A program made the position numbers and the translations under genes. Positions 1 through 6,549 of a DNA stretch of 15,247 nucleotides are shown in pieces; the stretch's first letter is position 1, and the number at the start of each line of letters is the position of its first letter. The DNA is from Candidatus Zixiibacteriota bacterium (lineage in GTDB: Bacteria > Zixibacteria > MSB-5A5 > CAIYYT01), in the NCBI GenBank assembly GCA_026397575.1, contig JAPLUP010000366.1, forward strand, positions 1 to 15,247, read 5' to 3'. Under the pieces are notes generated by a model, which saw only the letters and a program-made list of their open reading frames with translations, ran no database searches and was not told the origin of the DNA.

Positions 1-481
1 ACCAGCCGGTACCGTCCCAGGAGGCGATGTTGTTTGCAATAACGCATCCCGCTGCTTGAAAACTGCCGCCTACCACGAGCGAACCATTGTAGACAACCGC
101 GGCATAGACGCCACCGCCAACGCCAGCAACACAAGGCGAGATGCTGTTGTCCCAATAGATATCATCGGGGCTATCGGTTGGCGAAGCAGGTGAAGCCGGG
201 CGAAACACCGGCTGGCCCGTAGTAGGATCAATAGCCGGCTCAAATCCTTTCAAATCCAGCGACCCCTGATAACCTGACCGCCGCGCAGCTTCTAGATCAA
301 ATCTGCCGTCGGGTGTAAGAAACTCGCCAAGACTTCGTGCCGAATCCAGTGTGTTCGGCATTAACTGAGCCAAGTCGCTCTTGACGTTGCCGCTTGGCAG
401 ATCATTAGCGAAAGCTGCAAGTGCCAGGATCGAAACGAACAGCGCTATCTGCGCCATTTTTGAAGCGATTTTGCAAAACAT
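1..481 (-). CDS. Secreted repeat protein, N-terminal part (runs off left edge)
   Basis: The frame is open from an ATG at 481 to the window edge, giving about 160 residues without a stop. A ribosome site GGGAGG (complement of 487-492) lies 5 nt before the ATG. The N-terminus is a signal peptide: Lys residues, then a hydrophobic stretch (MAQIALFVSILALAAFA), then a likely cleavage before NDLPSG. After a polar Pro/Ser/Asp-rich linker, the last 45 or so residues read like one blade of a beta-propeller-type repeat (VYNGSLVVGGSF, then NNIASWDGTGW). Such repeats are common in large secreted proteins of FCB-group bacteria. The function is unknown; an extracellular or surface role is inferred from the signal peptide. 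A second in-frame ATG lies 8 codons downstream, but the ribosome site favours the first. Most of the gene is outside the window. Confidence 0.8.
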   Translation of the reverse strand, partial: MFCKIASKMAQIALFVSILALAAFANDLPSGNVKSDLAQLMPNTLDSARSLGEFLTPDGRFDLEAARRSGYQGSLDLKGFEPAIDPTTGQPVFRPASPASPTDSPDDIYWDNSISPCVAGVGGGVYAAVVYNGSLVVGGSFQAAGCVIANNIASWDGTGW

Positions 482-534
482 GTCAACCTCCCATAGGTGC
501 ACAGGTGAGACGTTGGGTTGTATTTTCAGGTATC

Positions 535-563
535 AAGATAGCACATCTGGTTGACTTTGTCAA
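535..563 (-). promoter_or_regulatory. Sigma-70 type promoter for the left-edge secreted protein
   Basis: On the minus strand a perfect TTGACA (558-563) is followed by a 17-nt spacer and TATCTT (535-540), 4/6 to TATAAT. Transcription would start near 528, leaving a leader of about 47 nt before the ATG at 481. Confidence 0.6.
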
Positions 564-630
564 GATAATCCGGCTGGTTGGGCGTATCGTTTTGTGCGCG
601 GCTGGCGGTCATAAATACACGCATCATCGA

Positions 631-735
631 TTGTCCTGAGCCCTTCGATGGCGTTCACCCTGAGCCTGTCGAAGGGCAAAAGGCGTCCAATCATCCTTCG
701 ACCGTTCGGCAAGCTCTTGGCTCAGGACGAACGGA
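631..735. repeat. REP-like palindromic repeat block
   Basis: Two related direct units (CCTGAGCCCTTCGATGG at 635-651 and CCTGAGCCTGTCGAAGG at 659-675) are followed by a third, inverted and interrupted copy (CCTTCGACC ... GGCTCAGGACGAACGG, 695-734). GCCCTTCGA (640-648) pairs with TCGAAGGGC (669-677), and CCGTTCG (702-708) pairs with CGAACGG (728-734). The CCTGAGC...TCGAAGG core resembles a short repeat scattered between genes in many environmental bacteria (from memory, not searched). No reading frame here looks coding. Confidence 0.6.
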
Positions 736-747
736 TAGTGAAAAGCA

Positions 748-771
748 AAGGGCGCGGATGACCGCGCCCTT
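748..771 (-). terminator. Rho-independent terminator of the TlpA-like lipoprotein gene
   Basis: A perfect 10-bp stem, AAGGGCGCGG (748-757) with CCGCGCCCTT (762-771), encloses a 4-nt loop. Read on the minus strand it is followed by TTTGCTTTTC, a U-rich tract. It lies 30 nt beyond the stop codon at 801. Confidence 0.75.
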
Positions 772-782
772 GATATGATCTT

Positions 783-804
783 GTTCGAATAAATTCGAAC
801 CTAC
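783..804 (-). repeat. GTAG-type REP palindrome overlapping a stop codon
   Basis: On the minus strand, GTAG (804-801) is followed directly by stem GTTCGAA (800-794), loop TTTA and stem TTCGAAC (789-783). The TAG of GTAG is the stop codon of the lipoprotein gene. The layout is nearly that of the palindromes flanking the RAYT gene (7 bp instead of 8), although the stem sequence is unrelated. Confidence 0.6.
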
Positions 805-2315
805 ATCAGCGATTCCGCTTCCCAGGCAAGCAACTGATCGGCCAGCGGATCGTAACCGATGTGCTTGTAGCGGATGACACCGGTTTTGTCGATCACAAAC
901 AGAGTCGGAATTCCAGTGACACCATACTTGTCGGTGATTTCCTTGTCACCAAACAAGACGTTGAACTGATAGCCCATGTCGGCAAGGAACGGGCGTACCA
1001 GACTGCTATCGCGTTCCCAGACGTTGAGCGATAGGAATTCGACATCCTTCGGTCTGCTGTCGACATACTCCTGCATTAAGGGCATCGTCATGCGGCAGGG
1101 TCCGCACCAGGTAGCCCAAAAATCGATCACGACGATTTTGCCTTTGAGGTCGGCCAACGACACCGTTTTGCCTTCCAGATTTTGGAAAGAAAAAGTCGGT
1201 GCGGGAGTATCGAGTTTCTCAGCGAGCGCTCTCTGTTTGAGGACCGCGCTGCTGTCTTTCAGAATGGCAAGACGCATCTCGCGCTCTTTTCCGGCAGCGG
1301 CTTCTATCTTCTTGGCAACTCCTGCATAGGTCGGCAACGCCCTAAGCGGTTCAAAAACAGAGGAGTGTGCGAGGCGGCGGTAGTCTGAGAAGCCCGTACC
1401 GGCGGCATCATTGATCACCGTTAACGCCGAGTCATTCTGTCCCGCCATGACAAACAACTTCGCCAAATCAAACAGCGCGTCTCCCGGATTGCGGGTTGAT
1501 AATGTCACAAGCTGACGCTGGTAAACTATAGCATCGGCATACCTCTTATCATTGCGATAGAGACCAACCAGCGCTTTCTTGACCTGCGGATCGTTCTGAT
1601 TCTTGCCGGAATACTCAATCAACGCCGCTTCCGCCTTGACCTTGTCTCCCTGTGCGATCAGGATATCGTTCTTGAGTTTGATTGGCTGGAACTGATCGGG
1701 TGTTGTGACCGCTAACAGGTCGGCGTATTTCAGAGCGCTCGCATAGTCCTTTTTCTGGAAGTAGATATTGGCCAGTTGCTGAAAAGTGGACGGGTAGGAA
1801 TTGTCAATGTCAATGCTCTTGCGGAAATACTCGATCGCACCGGCGGTATCCGGAGGCGTTTTACTCAAGAGACGTGACGCCATCCCGAAATTGCCCCAGA
1901 AGTACTTCGCGTCCAAATCCTCTGCCTTGCGAAACATTTTCTCAGACTCGTCGCCAGTCAAACAGCGGCCGGAAAGATAGGCGTACATCGCCGAATTGGG
2001 GTTCTTCTCCTGAAGCTGCTTGTAGTAGGCGACCTTGGCGTCGGACTGGTCAAAGCCGTCAAAGAGTGCCTGGTTGTCGCGATGCAGCATTGTTGAGTTA
2101 GGATTGGCCTTGAGGAAATGCTCGTAGACCGCCTGATATCCTTCAAATGCTCCCTGACCCCCCATCGATCCGGCATACGCTTCCAACGAGTCGTTGCATG
2201 CTTTCAACTCCGGTGGGTCGCTGTAAACCGTCGCGATCGGTTCTTTGGGTGCCTGGCTGCAAGCGGCAATCAACAACGCCAGCACGACGCCGGCAAGTAA
2301 CATCAGTTTTCTCAC
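801..2315 (-). CDS. Lipoprotein with TPR-like repeats and C-terminal TlpA-like thioredoxin domain
   Basis: The product has 504 residues. The start is GTG at 2315, with GGAGG 4 nt upstream. Residues 1-19 form a lipoprotein signal peptide with lipobox IAAC (Cys19). Residues from about 55 to 300 are helical and TPR-like (motifs such as AIEYFRKSIDID and ANIYFQKKDYASALKYADLL). Residues 368-504 are a TlpA/ResA-like thioredoxin fold with active site WCGPC (Cys404, Cys407) and the cis-Pro loop GIPT (Pro470). In this superfamily such membrane-tethered domains reduce disulfides outside the cytoplasm, for example on apocytochromes or other secreted proteins. The divergent neighbours are haem proteins, so a role in cytochrome maturation or envelope redox is possible, but the substrate is not shown by the sequence. 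The gene ends in a REP palindrome followed by a terminator. Confidence 0.9.
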   Translation of the reverse strand: MRKLMLLAGVVLALLIAACSQAPKEPIATVYSDPPELKACNDSLEAYAGSMGGQGAFEGYQAVYEHFLKANPNSTMLHRDNQALFDGFDQSDAKVAYYKQLQEKNPNSAMYAYLSGRCLTGDESEKMFRKAEDLDAKYFWGNFGMASRLLSKTPPDTAGAIEYFRKSIDIDNSYPSTFQQLANIYFQKKDYASALKYADLLAVTTPDQFQPIKLKNDILIAQGDKVKAEAALIEYSGKNQNDPQVKKALVGLYRNDKRYADAIVYQRQLVTLSTRNPGDALFDLAKLFVMAGQNDSALTVINDAAGTGFSDYRRLAHSSVFEPLRALPTYAGVAKKIEAAAGKEREMRLAILKDSSAVLKQRALAEKLDTPAPTFSFQNLEGKTVSLADLKGKIVVIDFWATWCGPCRMTMPLMQEYVDSRPKDVEFLSLNVWERDSSLVRPFLADMGYQFNVLFGDKEITDKYGVTGIPTLFVIDKTGVIRYKHIGYDPLADQLLAWEAESLM

Positions 2316-2424
2316 TTATCCTCCAAGGTTTAGAGCAGAGTTCTTGATTTCGTATTCCGGTCGAATACAGACGTCTACGGATGTTTTGCGCCGGTAGTTG
2401 GCCGATGCCGGCGGTTAACCCGGA

Positions 2425-2453
2425 AATATCCGCTTTGTCCGCAGACTTCGCAA
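2425..2453 (-). promoter_or_regulatory. Possible promoter of the TlpA-like lipoprotein gene
   Basis: On the minus strand TTGCGA (2448-2453) and GATATT (2425-2430) are separated by 17 nt. Each matches 4/6 of the sigma-70 consensus. The leader would be about 100 nt. The call is weak but the spacing is right. Confidence 0.3.
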
Positions 2454-2494
2454 GCTCAAACTGCCTGGGTTCGGCGCGATCTTCAAATTAAACG

Positions 2495-2523
2495 TTGATC
2501 GACGTTGTATGTTTTGAGATATT
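2495..2523 (+). promoter_or_regulatory. Possible promoter of the haem-barrel/cytochrome operon
   Basis: TTGATC (2495-2500), a 17-nt spacer and GATATT (2518-2523) lie about 57 nt upstream of the ATG at 2580. Both hexamers match 4/6. The 264-bp gap 2316-2579 also holds a short palindrome GTATTC/GAATAC (2352-2368) of unknown role. Confidence 0.4.
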
Positions 2524-2579
2524 AGTAACTTCCTTGAGCAGAATATGGAAACGTCGAAACCGTTGAGAATAGAGGCATT

Positions 2580-3629
2580 ATGAAAACGCAGTTTAGGCTT
2601 CTGGCGCTTTGTGCAAGTCTGTTGCTGTTGCTGACATCACTATCACTTTATAGTCTACCGCGACTGGCGGCAGAACGCGGCGCCCCTTGCATTCGCTGTC
2701 ATGTCAACCCAAACGGCGGCGGCATGCGCAATGAGTTCGGTCATGCTACCGCATGCAATGATTTGTGCTTGCAGCAAACCAAGAAGTATCTCGAACCGTT
2801 CAGGAGCAGTCCCAAACTGACGGACTATGTCACTTACGGCTTGGACTATCGGATGCTTTACGACAAAGATCTTAGTTTCTTCAGGATGCAGACCGATTTC
2901 TATCTGTCACTGGAGTTGCTCAAGCACACGACATTCAACTTCACGGTATCACCGGCGAACATGAAAGACAGCTACTTGCTGTTGAAGCTGAAGGACGATC
3001 GCTACTGGTTCAAGGTCGGTCGTTTCTATCCGGCATTTGGCTTGCGCGACCCCGATCATAAGGCCTATGTGCGTACTGTGCCACAACTCGGGTCGGAACA
3101 AACGCTTGACGGTGTTTCGGTCGGAGGCAACTTCTTTAACGGTTCCAATATCACACTGGAGTTCTATCAGCCGGACAAACAGAAGATTGTTACCTTCCAC
3201 TCTTTCCGAGCCGGCTATTTGGGACCGTTTGGATTCTTGACTGGTATATCGTGGCGGCAATCACAGGATATGCAGGGTAACAACCCGTACCGCGGATTTC
3301 CGATCGCAAAATCGTTCTTTGGCGGACTGTCGTATGATCGTCTTACAGCGCTGGGTGAAGTGCAGGCAGTCGGCAAAGGCAATGAGCAAAGGGTGTTTTA
3401 CGCCCAACTGGGCGCCAACATCATCGACGGACTCCAACTGCTGACCGAGTACAATTTTCATGATCCCGACTGGGCGCATAAGACGGGCTCCAATCAGTTC
3501 TATCGCTTTTCCTGTGAGTTTTTCCCGGTGCCGTTTGTGGAGATTCGCCCCTCGGCTACGTTGGAGAAACCACGAGGGCAATCGAAGTTCACTTCAAAGT
3601 ATTTCGTACAGCTTCACGTAAACTACTAG
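2580..3629 (+). CDS. Outer-membrane beta-barrel protein with N-terminal c-type haem site
   Basis: The product has 349 residues. AGAGG lies 4 nt before the ATG. An N-terminal signal peptide (to about residue 31) is followed at once by one haem-attachment motif, CIRCH (Cys37, Cys40, His41), inside a Pro/Gly-rich stretch ending GGGMRNEFG. A further Cys pair lies at residues 59 and 63. From about residue 80 to the end the protein alternates short amphipathic strands rich in Tyr and Phe (YVTYGLDYRM, DFYLSLELL, FKVGRFYPAFG, FFGGLSYDRL) and ends in the aromatic-terminal strand FVQLHVNY, as expected for a transmembrane barrel. Porin-like proteins starting with a CxxCH-Pro-GGG segment occur in several electron-transferring bacteria (recalled, not searched). 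A role in moving electrons across or at the outer membrane is inferred. The gene is followed after 8 nt by the cytochrome lipoprotein, probably in one operon. Confidence 0.8.
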   Translation: MKTQFRLLALCASLLLLLTSLSLYSLPRLAAERGAPCIRCHVNPNGGGMRNEFGHATACNDLCLQQTKKYLEPFRSSPKLTDYVTYGLDYRMLYDKDLSFFRMQTDFYLSLELLKHTTFNFTVSPANMKDSYLLLKLKDDRYWFKVGRFYPAFGLRDPDHKAYVRTVPQLGSEQTLDGVSVGGNFFNGSNITLEFYQPDKQKIVTFHSFRAGYLGPFGFLTGISWRQSQDMQGNNPYRGFPIAKSFFGGLSYDRLTALGEVQAVGKGNEQRVFYAQLGANIIDGLQLLTEYNFHDPDWAHKTGSNQFYRFSCEFFPVPFVEIRPSATLEKPRGQSKFTSKYFVQLHVNY

Positions 3630-3637
3630 AGAGTGGC

Positions 3638-4066
3638 ATGACAAAAACGAGATCATTAGTTGCCATATTCCTGATTGCCGTTGCAGTCATGGTGGTTCTT
3701 GGCGCATGCAGCGACCACGGCGCGAGAATTACTGATCCACCGGGTATTCCAACACCGACTGCCTATTTTTCGACAGAAATACACTCGTTACTGTTCAATT
3801 CTTGCGGAACCAGCGGTTGTCATATTGGCGCCAATCCACAGCATGAATTCAGTGTGGCAACATACGCCACAATCACGGAGATATCGCATCATGGCCGGCA
3901 TGTTGTCCCCGGATTTGCCGATTCCAGCGCGCTCTACATTGCCGTGTCGCCGAGATATGCAGAGCTTGGCATTGCCGGCCGGATGCCGTTTGGGCGTACG
4001 CCCCTGTTGATAATTGACCAGAACAAGATCAGAGATTGGATCGACCAGGGGGCGAAGGACAACTGA
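3638..4066 (+). CDS. Small cytochrome c-like lipoprotein with CX4CH haem motif
   Basis: The product has 142 residues. The signal peptide ends in lipobox LGAC (Cys24). The rest has the shape of a small monohaem cytochrome domain seen in planctomycete and FCB-type proteins: an opening segment with the haem site SCGTSGCH (Cys56, Cys61, His62), then HVVPGFADSSALY, then MPFG, then the closing helix IRDWIDQGAKDN. The spacing is CX4CH rather than the usual CXXCH. Expanded spacings of this sort are known in some multihaem and planctomycete-like cytochromes. Met116 in MPFG is the natural distal haem ligand. It is probably an envelope electron carrier working with the haem-barrel protein 8 nt upstream (inference). 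It ends in TGA, and the frame stays open for 33 more codons, which is probably chance. Confidence 0.8.
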   Translation: MTKTRSLVAIFLIAVAVMVVLGACSDHGARITDPPGIPTPTAYFSTEIHSLLFNSCGTSGCHIGANPQHEFSVATYATITEISHHGRHVVPGFADSSALYIAVSPRYAELGIAGRMPFGRTPLLIIDQNKIRDWIDQGAKDN

Positions 4067-4222
4067 TCTGATCGGCAGTTCTGGCTTAACACGGATGACA
4101 AAGCCATTGGTTGGCGGCCGTCGCATAAGAATGCAATGGTGCTGGTGAAGGAGTGGGAGGGGGTTGGGTAAGAGCTTCTACTACGGGACGTCGTTCTCAG
4201 AATCCCCGGCGAAACAGCAATT

Positions 4223-4248
4223 GGTAGGTTAGGCATTCTTGCCTGACC
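4223..4248 (+). repeat. GTAG-type REP, left end of RAYT unit
   Basis: GTAG (4224-4227) is followed directly by stem GTTAGGCA (4228-4235), loop TTCT and stem TGCCTGAC (4240-4247), with one T-G wobble. The RAYT stop codon (TAA, complement of 4229-4231) and its last few codons lie inside the unit. Confidence 0.85.
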
Positions 4249-4702
4249 CTGCCCCCTCGAAATACCAATGCTGGTATTTCCACGGATCATCAACAAGTCC
4301 CTGTTTCAACGGATTGCACAACATGTAATTGAGTTTCTCAATCAGTTCGTCTTGATCTCTAAGGATTCTGTCAAAGCTCTCTCGTTGCCAGACTGCATCG
4401 TCTCGTGTGCCGGACAATCGATTGATCTTATAAGCTGACACACCCTTGATTCCGCGCATAACTCGGCTCAGGCTGTAATCCGTCGCAGGTCGCAGGATCA
4501 GATGCAGATGGTCCGGCATGACAGTGCAAGCGATGAGTCTGTAGAAATGGTTGTCGCCATTAAGCACGTGGTCGAAAACAATCCTCTGTTCAACTGAGTT
4601 CAGTTGTCCTTTGGCAACTCGGAAGGTGACAAAATAGGTCGCACCCTTGAGCGTCCAGTGAGGAAGGTGACGCTTCGTGATTGTCAGTACTGGTTCGTTC
4701 AT
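4229..4702 (-). CDS. REP-associated tyrosine transposase (RAYT), Y1/HUH superfamily
   Basis: The product has 157 residues, a normal length for a stand-alone RAYT. The N-terminus RHLPHWTLKGATYFVTFRVA is the typical opening of the family. The HUH metal-binding motif is MPDHLHLILRP (His65, His67). The C-terminal part holds WQRESFDRILRD and YMLCNPLKQGLV, whose Tyr126 is the likely single catalytic tyrosine. Family members cut and join single-stranded REP palindromes and are generally domesticated, acting on dispersed REPs rather than moving themselves. Here the cognate substrate is visible: inverted REPs directly flank the gene. No strong ribosome site is seen upstream of the ATG. The frame is intact and all key residues are present, so it may be active. 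Confidence 0.93.
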   Translation of the reverse strand: MNEPVLTITKRHLPHWTLKGATYFVTFRVAKGQLNSVEQRIVFDHVLNGDNHFYRLIACTVMPDHLHLILRPATDYSLSRVMRGIKGVSAYKINRLSGTRDDAVWQRESFDRILRDQDELIEKLNYMLCNPLKQGLVDDPWKYQHWYFEGAGSGKNA

Positions 4703-4712
4703 ATAATGCTCT

Positions 4713-4738
4713 GGTCAGGCAACAATGCCTAACCTACC
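4713..4738 (-). repeat. GTAG-type REP, right end of RAYT unit
   Basis: On the minus strand, GTAG (4737-4734) is followed directly by stem GTTAGGCA, loop TTGT and stem TGCCTGAC, ending at 4714. It is identical to the left unit except for one loop base. It lies 10 bp upstream of the RAYT start codon, so it may also affect expression of the gene. Confidence 0.85.
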
Positions 4739-4876
4739 GAAGAGAAGGGTGCTCGTCATCATCGACCGCAACTTTGAAAAAACCACTGCCCCCGAGAATG
4801 GTTTTCTCCGATGATAGTGATTAATACATATAAGCGCAAGTGGCACTCTTGGATGTGAAGTTATCGCGCAAACTCC

Positions 4877-4907
4877 TTGACAATTATCGCGTCGGCTTCG
4901 ACATTAT
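4877..4907 (+). promoter_or_regulatory. Possible promoter giving a leaderless YhaM-type mRNA
   Basis: A perfect TTGACA (4877-4882) is followed after 19 nt by CATTAT (4902-4907), 4/6 to the -10 consensus. Transcription would then start at about the ATG at 4913, which has no ribosome site. The spacing is 2 nt longer than ideal. Confidence 0.3.
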
Positions 4908-4912
4908 CTTCC

Positions 4913-5884
4913 ATGAAACTTTCCGATGCCAAAATCGGCGACATGGTGCTGGGATACTATGCGCTGTCGCAGTGCGAATTGATTCCGTTTACCGGTGGCG
5001 TGCGGTTGCAGCTTGAGTTCCGCGATGCGTCGGGCAAGGTGCCGGGCGTGATGTGGAACGAGGAGGCGGAGATGGCATATCAACAGCTCCGAACCGCCGA
5101 AGTGGTCAAGATCAAAGCACTCTTGAGTTCATACAAGGGGACACCGCAACTGCAGATAGAGAAGATTCGTCCCGCTAAAGCTGAAGAGTACGATCTGACC
5201 GAATTGTTGCCGGCCAGTGAATCTTCACTGGAAGAATTGGAGCAGGCGGTCAGCGAATTGATCGAGTTGATCGGGGATACCGAGATCAAGAACCTGGTCA
5301 ACGATGTGCTTTCGGATCCGCTGGTGCGTCCGCGCTACTTCGAAGTCCCTGCCGGCACAAGATGGCATCATCCGTATATACGCGGATTGGCCGAGCATTC
5401 AGTCTCCATGGCGCGCGTGGCGGTCAAGGTTTGCGAGCACTACACCTACCTTGATAAATCATTAGTGATCGCCGGGGCACTGTTGCATGATCTGGGCAAG
5501 ATCGAAGAACTGACGGTTGGCAGCACACTTGAGTACTCGTCCGAAGGGCGGTTGTTTGGGCATATGGTGATCGGCTATGAGTTGCTCAGAAGCCACGCTG
5601 TGAAACTCGGCATCGCGAACGATATCAATATCAGGAAGCTGCTGCATCTGGTCCTATCGCATCAGGGCAAAAAAGAATATTCGGCGCCGGTAGAACCGGC
5701 GTTTGAAGAAGCTTTCGTGCTCTACTTCATCGATGAGCTCGATTCGAAACTCAATGCGATCAGCCGCATCCGCAACAAACCCGAAAACGAAGGGCAGGAG
5801 TTCTCCGAGTGGGTGAATCTGCTGGGGACGTATTTGTATCTGGGCAAGAAAGAACCACCAGGCAGTCTTTCGAAGAGCGAGTAG
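4913..5884 (+). CDS. yhaM: YhaM-type 3'-5' exoribonuclease (OB fold plus HD domain)
   Basis: From the ATG at 4913 the product has 323 residues, near the usual size of YhaM proteins. Residues 1-90 form an OB-fold nucleic-acid-binding domain (VRLQLEFRDASGKVPGVMW, YKGTPQLQIEKI). Residues from about 150 to 285 form an HD hydrolase domain: HHPYIRGLAEHS, GALLHDLGKIEEL (His192, Asp193), LVLSHQGKKEY and FIDELDSKL. Family members degrade single-stranded RNA 3' to 5' with a metal centre held by these residues. A TTG at 4877 would add 12 residues, but it coincides with a TTGACA box and adds nothing conserved, so the ATG is preferred. Neither start has a clear ribosome site. The stop codon TAG is part of the GTAG of a REP palindrome, so the Ser/Lys/Glu-rich tail may have been altered when that repeat arrived. 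Confidence 0.88.
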   Translation: MKLSDAKIGDMVLGYYALSQCELIPFTGGVRLQLEFRDASGKVPGVMWNEEAEMAYQQLRTAEVVKIKALLSSYKGTPQLQIEKIRPAKAEEYDLTELLPASESSLEELEQAVSELIELIGDTEIKNLVNDVLSDPLVRPRYFEVPAGTRWHHPYIRGLAEHSVSMARVAVKVCEHYTYLDKSLVIAGALLHDLGKIEELTVGSTLEYSSEGRLFGHMVIGYELLRSHAVKLGIANDINIRKLLHLVLSHQGKKEYSAPVEPAFEEAFVLYFIDELDSKLNAISRIRNKPENEGQEFSEWVNLLGTYLYLGKKEPPGSLSKSE

Positions 5885-5904
5885 GGGCACGTTGCTACGT
5901 GCCC
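5881..5904 (+). repeat. GTAG-type REP palindrome at the 3' end of the YhaM-type gene
   Basis: GTAG (5881-5884) is followed by a perfect 8-bp stem GGGCACGT (5885-5892), loop TGCT and ACGTGCCC (5897-5904). The geometry equals that of the RAYT-flanking units. The stem sequence matches that of the copy at 10611-10634 and not that of the RAYT units. The stop codon of the preceding gene lies inside GTAG. Confidence 0.8.
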
Positions 5905-5933
5905 GATCCCCCGCGAATTTTCCTCACTAATCA

Positions 5934-5963
5934 GGCAACCAAACGTCTCCCCTGAGTGTCTTA
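5934..5963 (+). promoter_or_regulatory. Possible ECF-type autoregulatory promoter
   Basis: GGCAACC (5934-5940), a 17-nt spacer and GTCTTA (5958-5963) resemble the AAC-containing -35 and GTC-containing -10 motifs recognised by many ECF sigma factors. It lies just upstream of the sigma gene, as expected for autoregulation. It rests on motif resemblance alone. Confidence 0.3.
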
Positions 5964-5976
5964 ATACTGGAAGGTG

Positions 5977-6549
5977 ATGAACAGAGACCGGTTCTGGATA
6001 GAGCTTGAGAAGGTGCATGCCGAGGCGGAGCGATTTTGCCGCCGTCTGTCGGCGACCCGCGAAGATGGTGATGACCTGTATCAGGAAGCCGTCCTGCGGG
6101 CGCACTCAGGTTGCGACGGACTTGCAGACCCGTCGGCATTTCGCCCCTGGTTCTATCGACTCATCGTCAACCACTTCAAGAACCGACGTCGGGGCGCATG
6201 GTGGCGCCACCTTGTACCGCTGACGTCGGAACTTGAGGAGCAGATGCCCGGATGGGATCCCTCCGGGCGATATTGGGCGAACCGCCAATTGGCCAGAGCA
6301 TTTGCCGCAGTCACTCCCGAAGAAAGAGCGCTGATCACGCTCAGAGAAATCGAGGGTTGGGCGGTCGCCGAATTGGCGAAGTTGTACAAGAGGCCGGAAG
6401 GCACAATCAAAGCCCGGTTGTCGAGGGCGCGCGCTAAGATGCGAAAAGCTCTGGCGCCGTCCGAAAATCGGGAGCAGATGATGGAAAAAACAGATTTGAA
6501 ACCTCAAGAGGTCGCGGTATGCGTTGTGACGAAGCCCGAAAAAGAATGA
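5977..6549 (+). CDS. ECF-family RNA polymerase sigma factor
   Basis: The product has 190 residues and contains only regions 2 and 4, as in ECF sigma factors. Region 2 (about residues 15-75) includes GDDLYQEAVLRAH and FRPWFYRLIVNHFKNRRR, which bind core polymerase and the -10 element. Region 4 (about 107-160) includes TPEERALITLREIEGW and the helix-turn-helix LAKLYKRPEGTIKARLSRAR, for the -35 element. The GTG at 5974 directly before the ATG could also be used; the purine stretch GGAAGG (5969-5974) lies unusually close to both. The last 10 codons overlap the anti-sigma gene by 31 nt, implying coupled translation. A sigma factor held by its membrane partner until an envelope signal releases it is the expected logic. 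The regulon is unknown. Confidence 0.92.
   Translation: MNRDRFWIELEKVHAEAERFCRRLSATREDGDDLYQEAVLRAHSGCDGLADPSAFRPWFYRLIVNHFKNRRRGAWWRHLVPLTSELEEQMPGWDPSGRYWANRQLARAFAAVTPEERALITLREIEGWAVAELAKLYKRPEGTIKARLSRARAKMRKALAPSENREQMMEKTDLKPQEVAVCVVTKPEKE

Larger units (their letters stand above)
4223..4738. mobile_element. REP-RAYT-REP unit (REPtron)
   Basis: One RAYT gene sits between two copies of a 26-bp palindromic unit in inverted orientation (4223-4248 and 4713-4738, 25/26 identical). Each unit carries GTAG at its outer side and a hairpin pointing inward. RAYTs are known to be encoded between inverted REPs and to recognise a tetranucleotide at the foot of the REP hairpin. No target-site duplication is evident outside the units. 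Confidence 0.8.

Noticed and set aside
3261..3581. Long open frames antisense to the haem-barrel gene.
   Set aside because: They lie wholly within a gene with clear protein signatures and have no ribosome site or family motif; they are shadow frames.
4067..4168. Open frame continuing in frame for 33 codons after the TGA of the cytochrome lipoprotein, suggesting readthrough or selenocysteine.
   Set aside because: The cytochrome domain is complete at the TGA (closing helix WIDQGAKDN), no insertion element is apparent, and 33 codons without a stop is not rare by chance.
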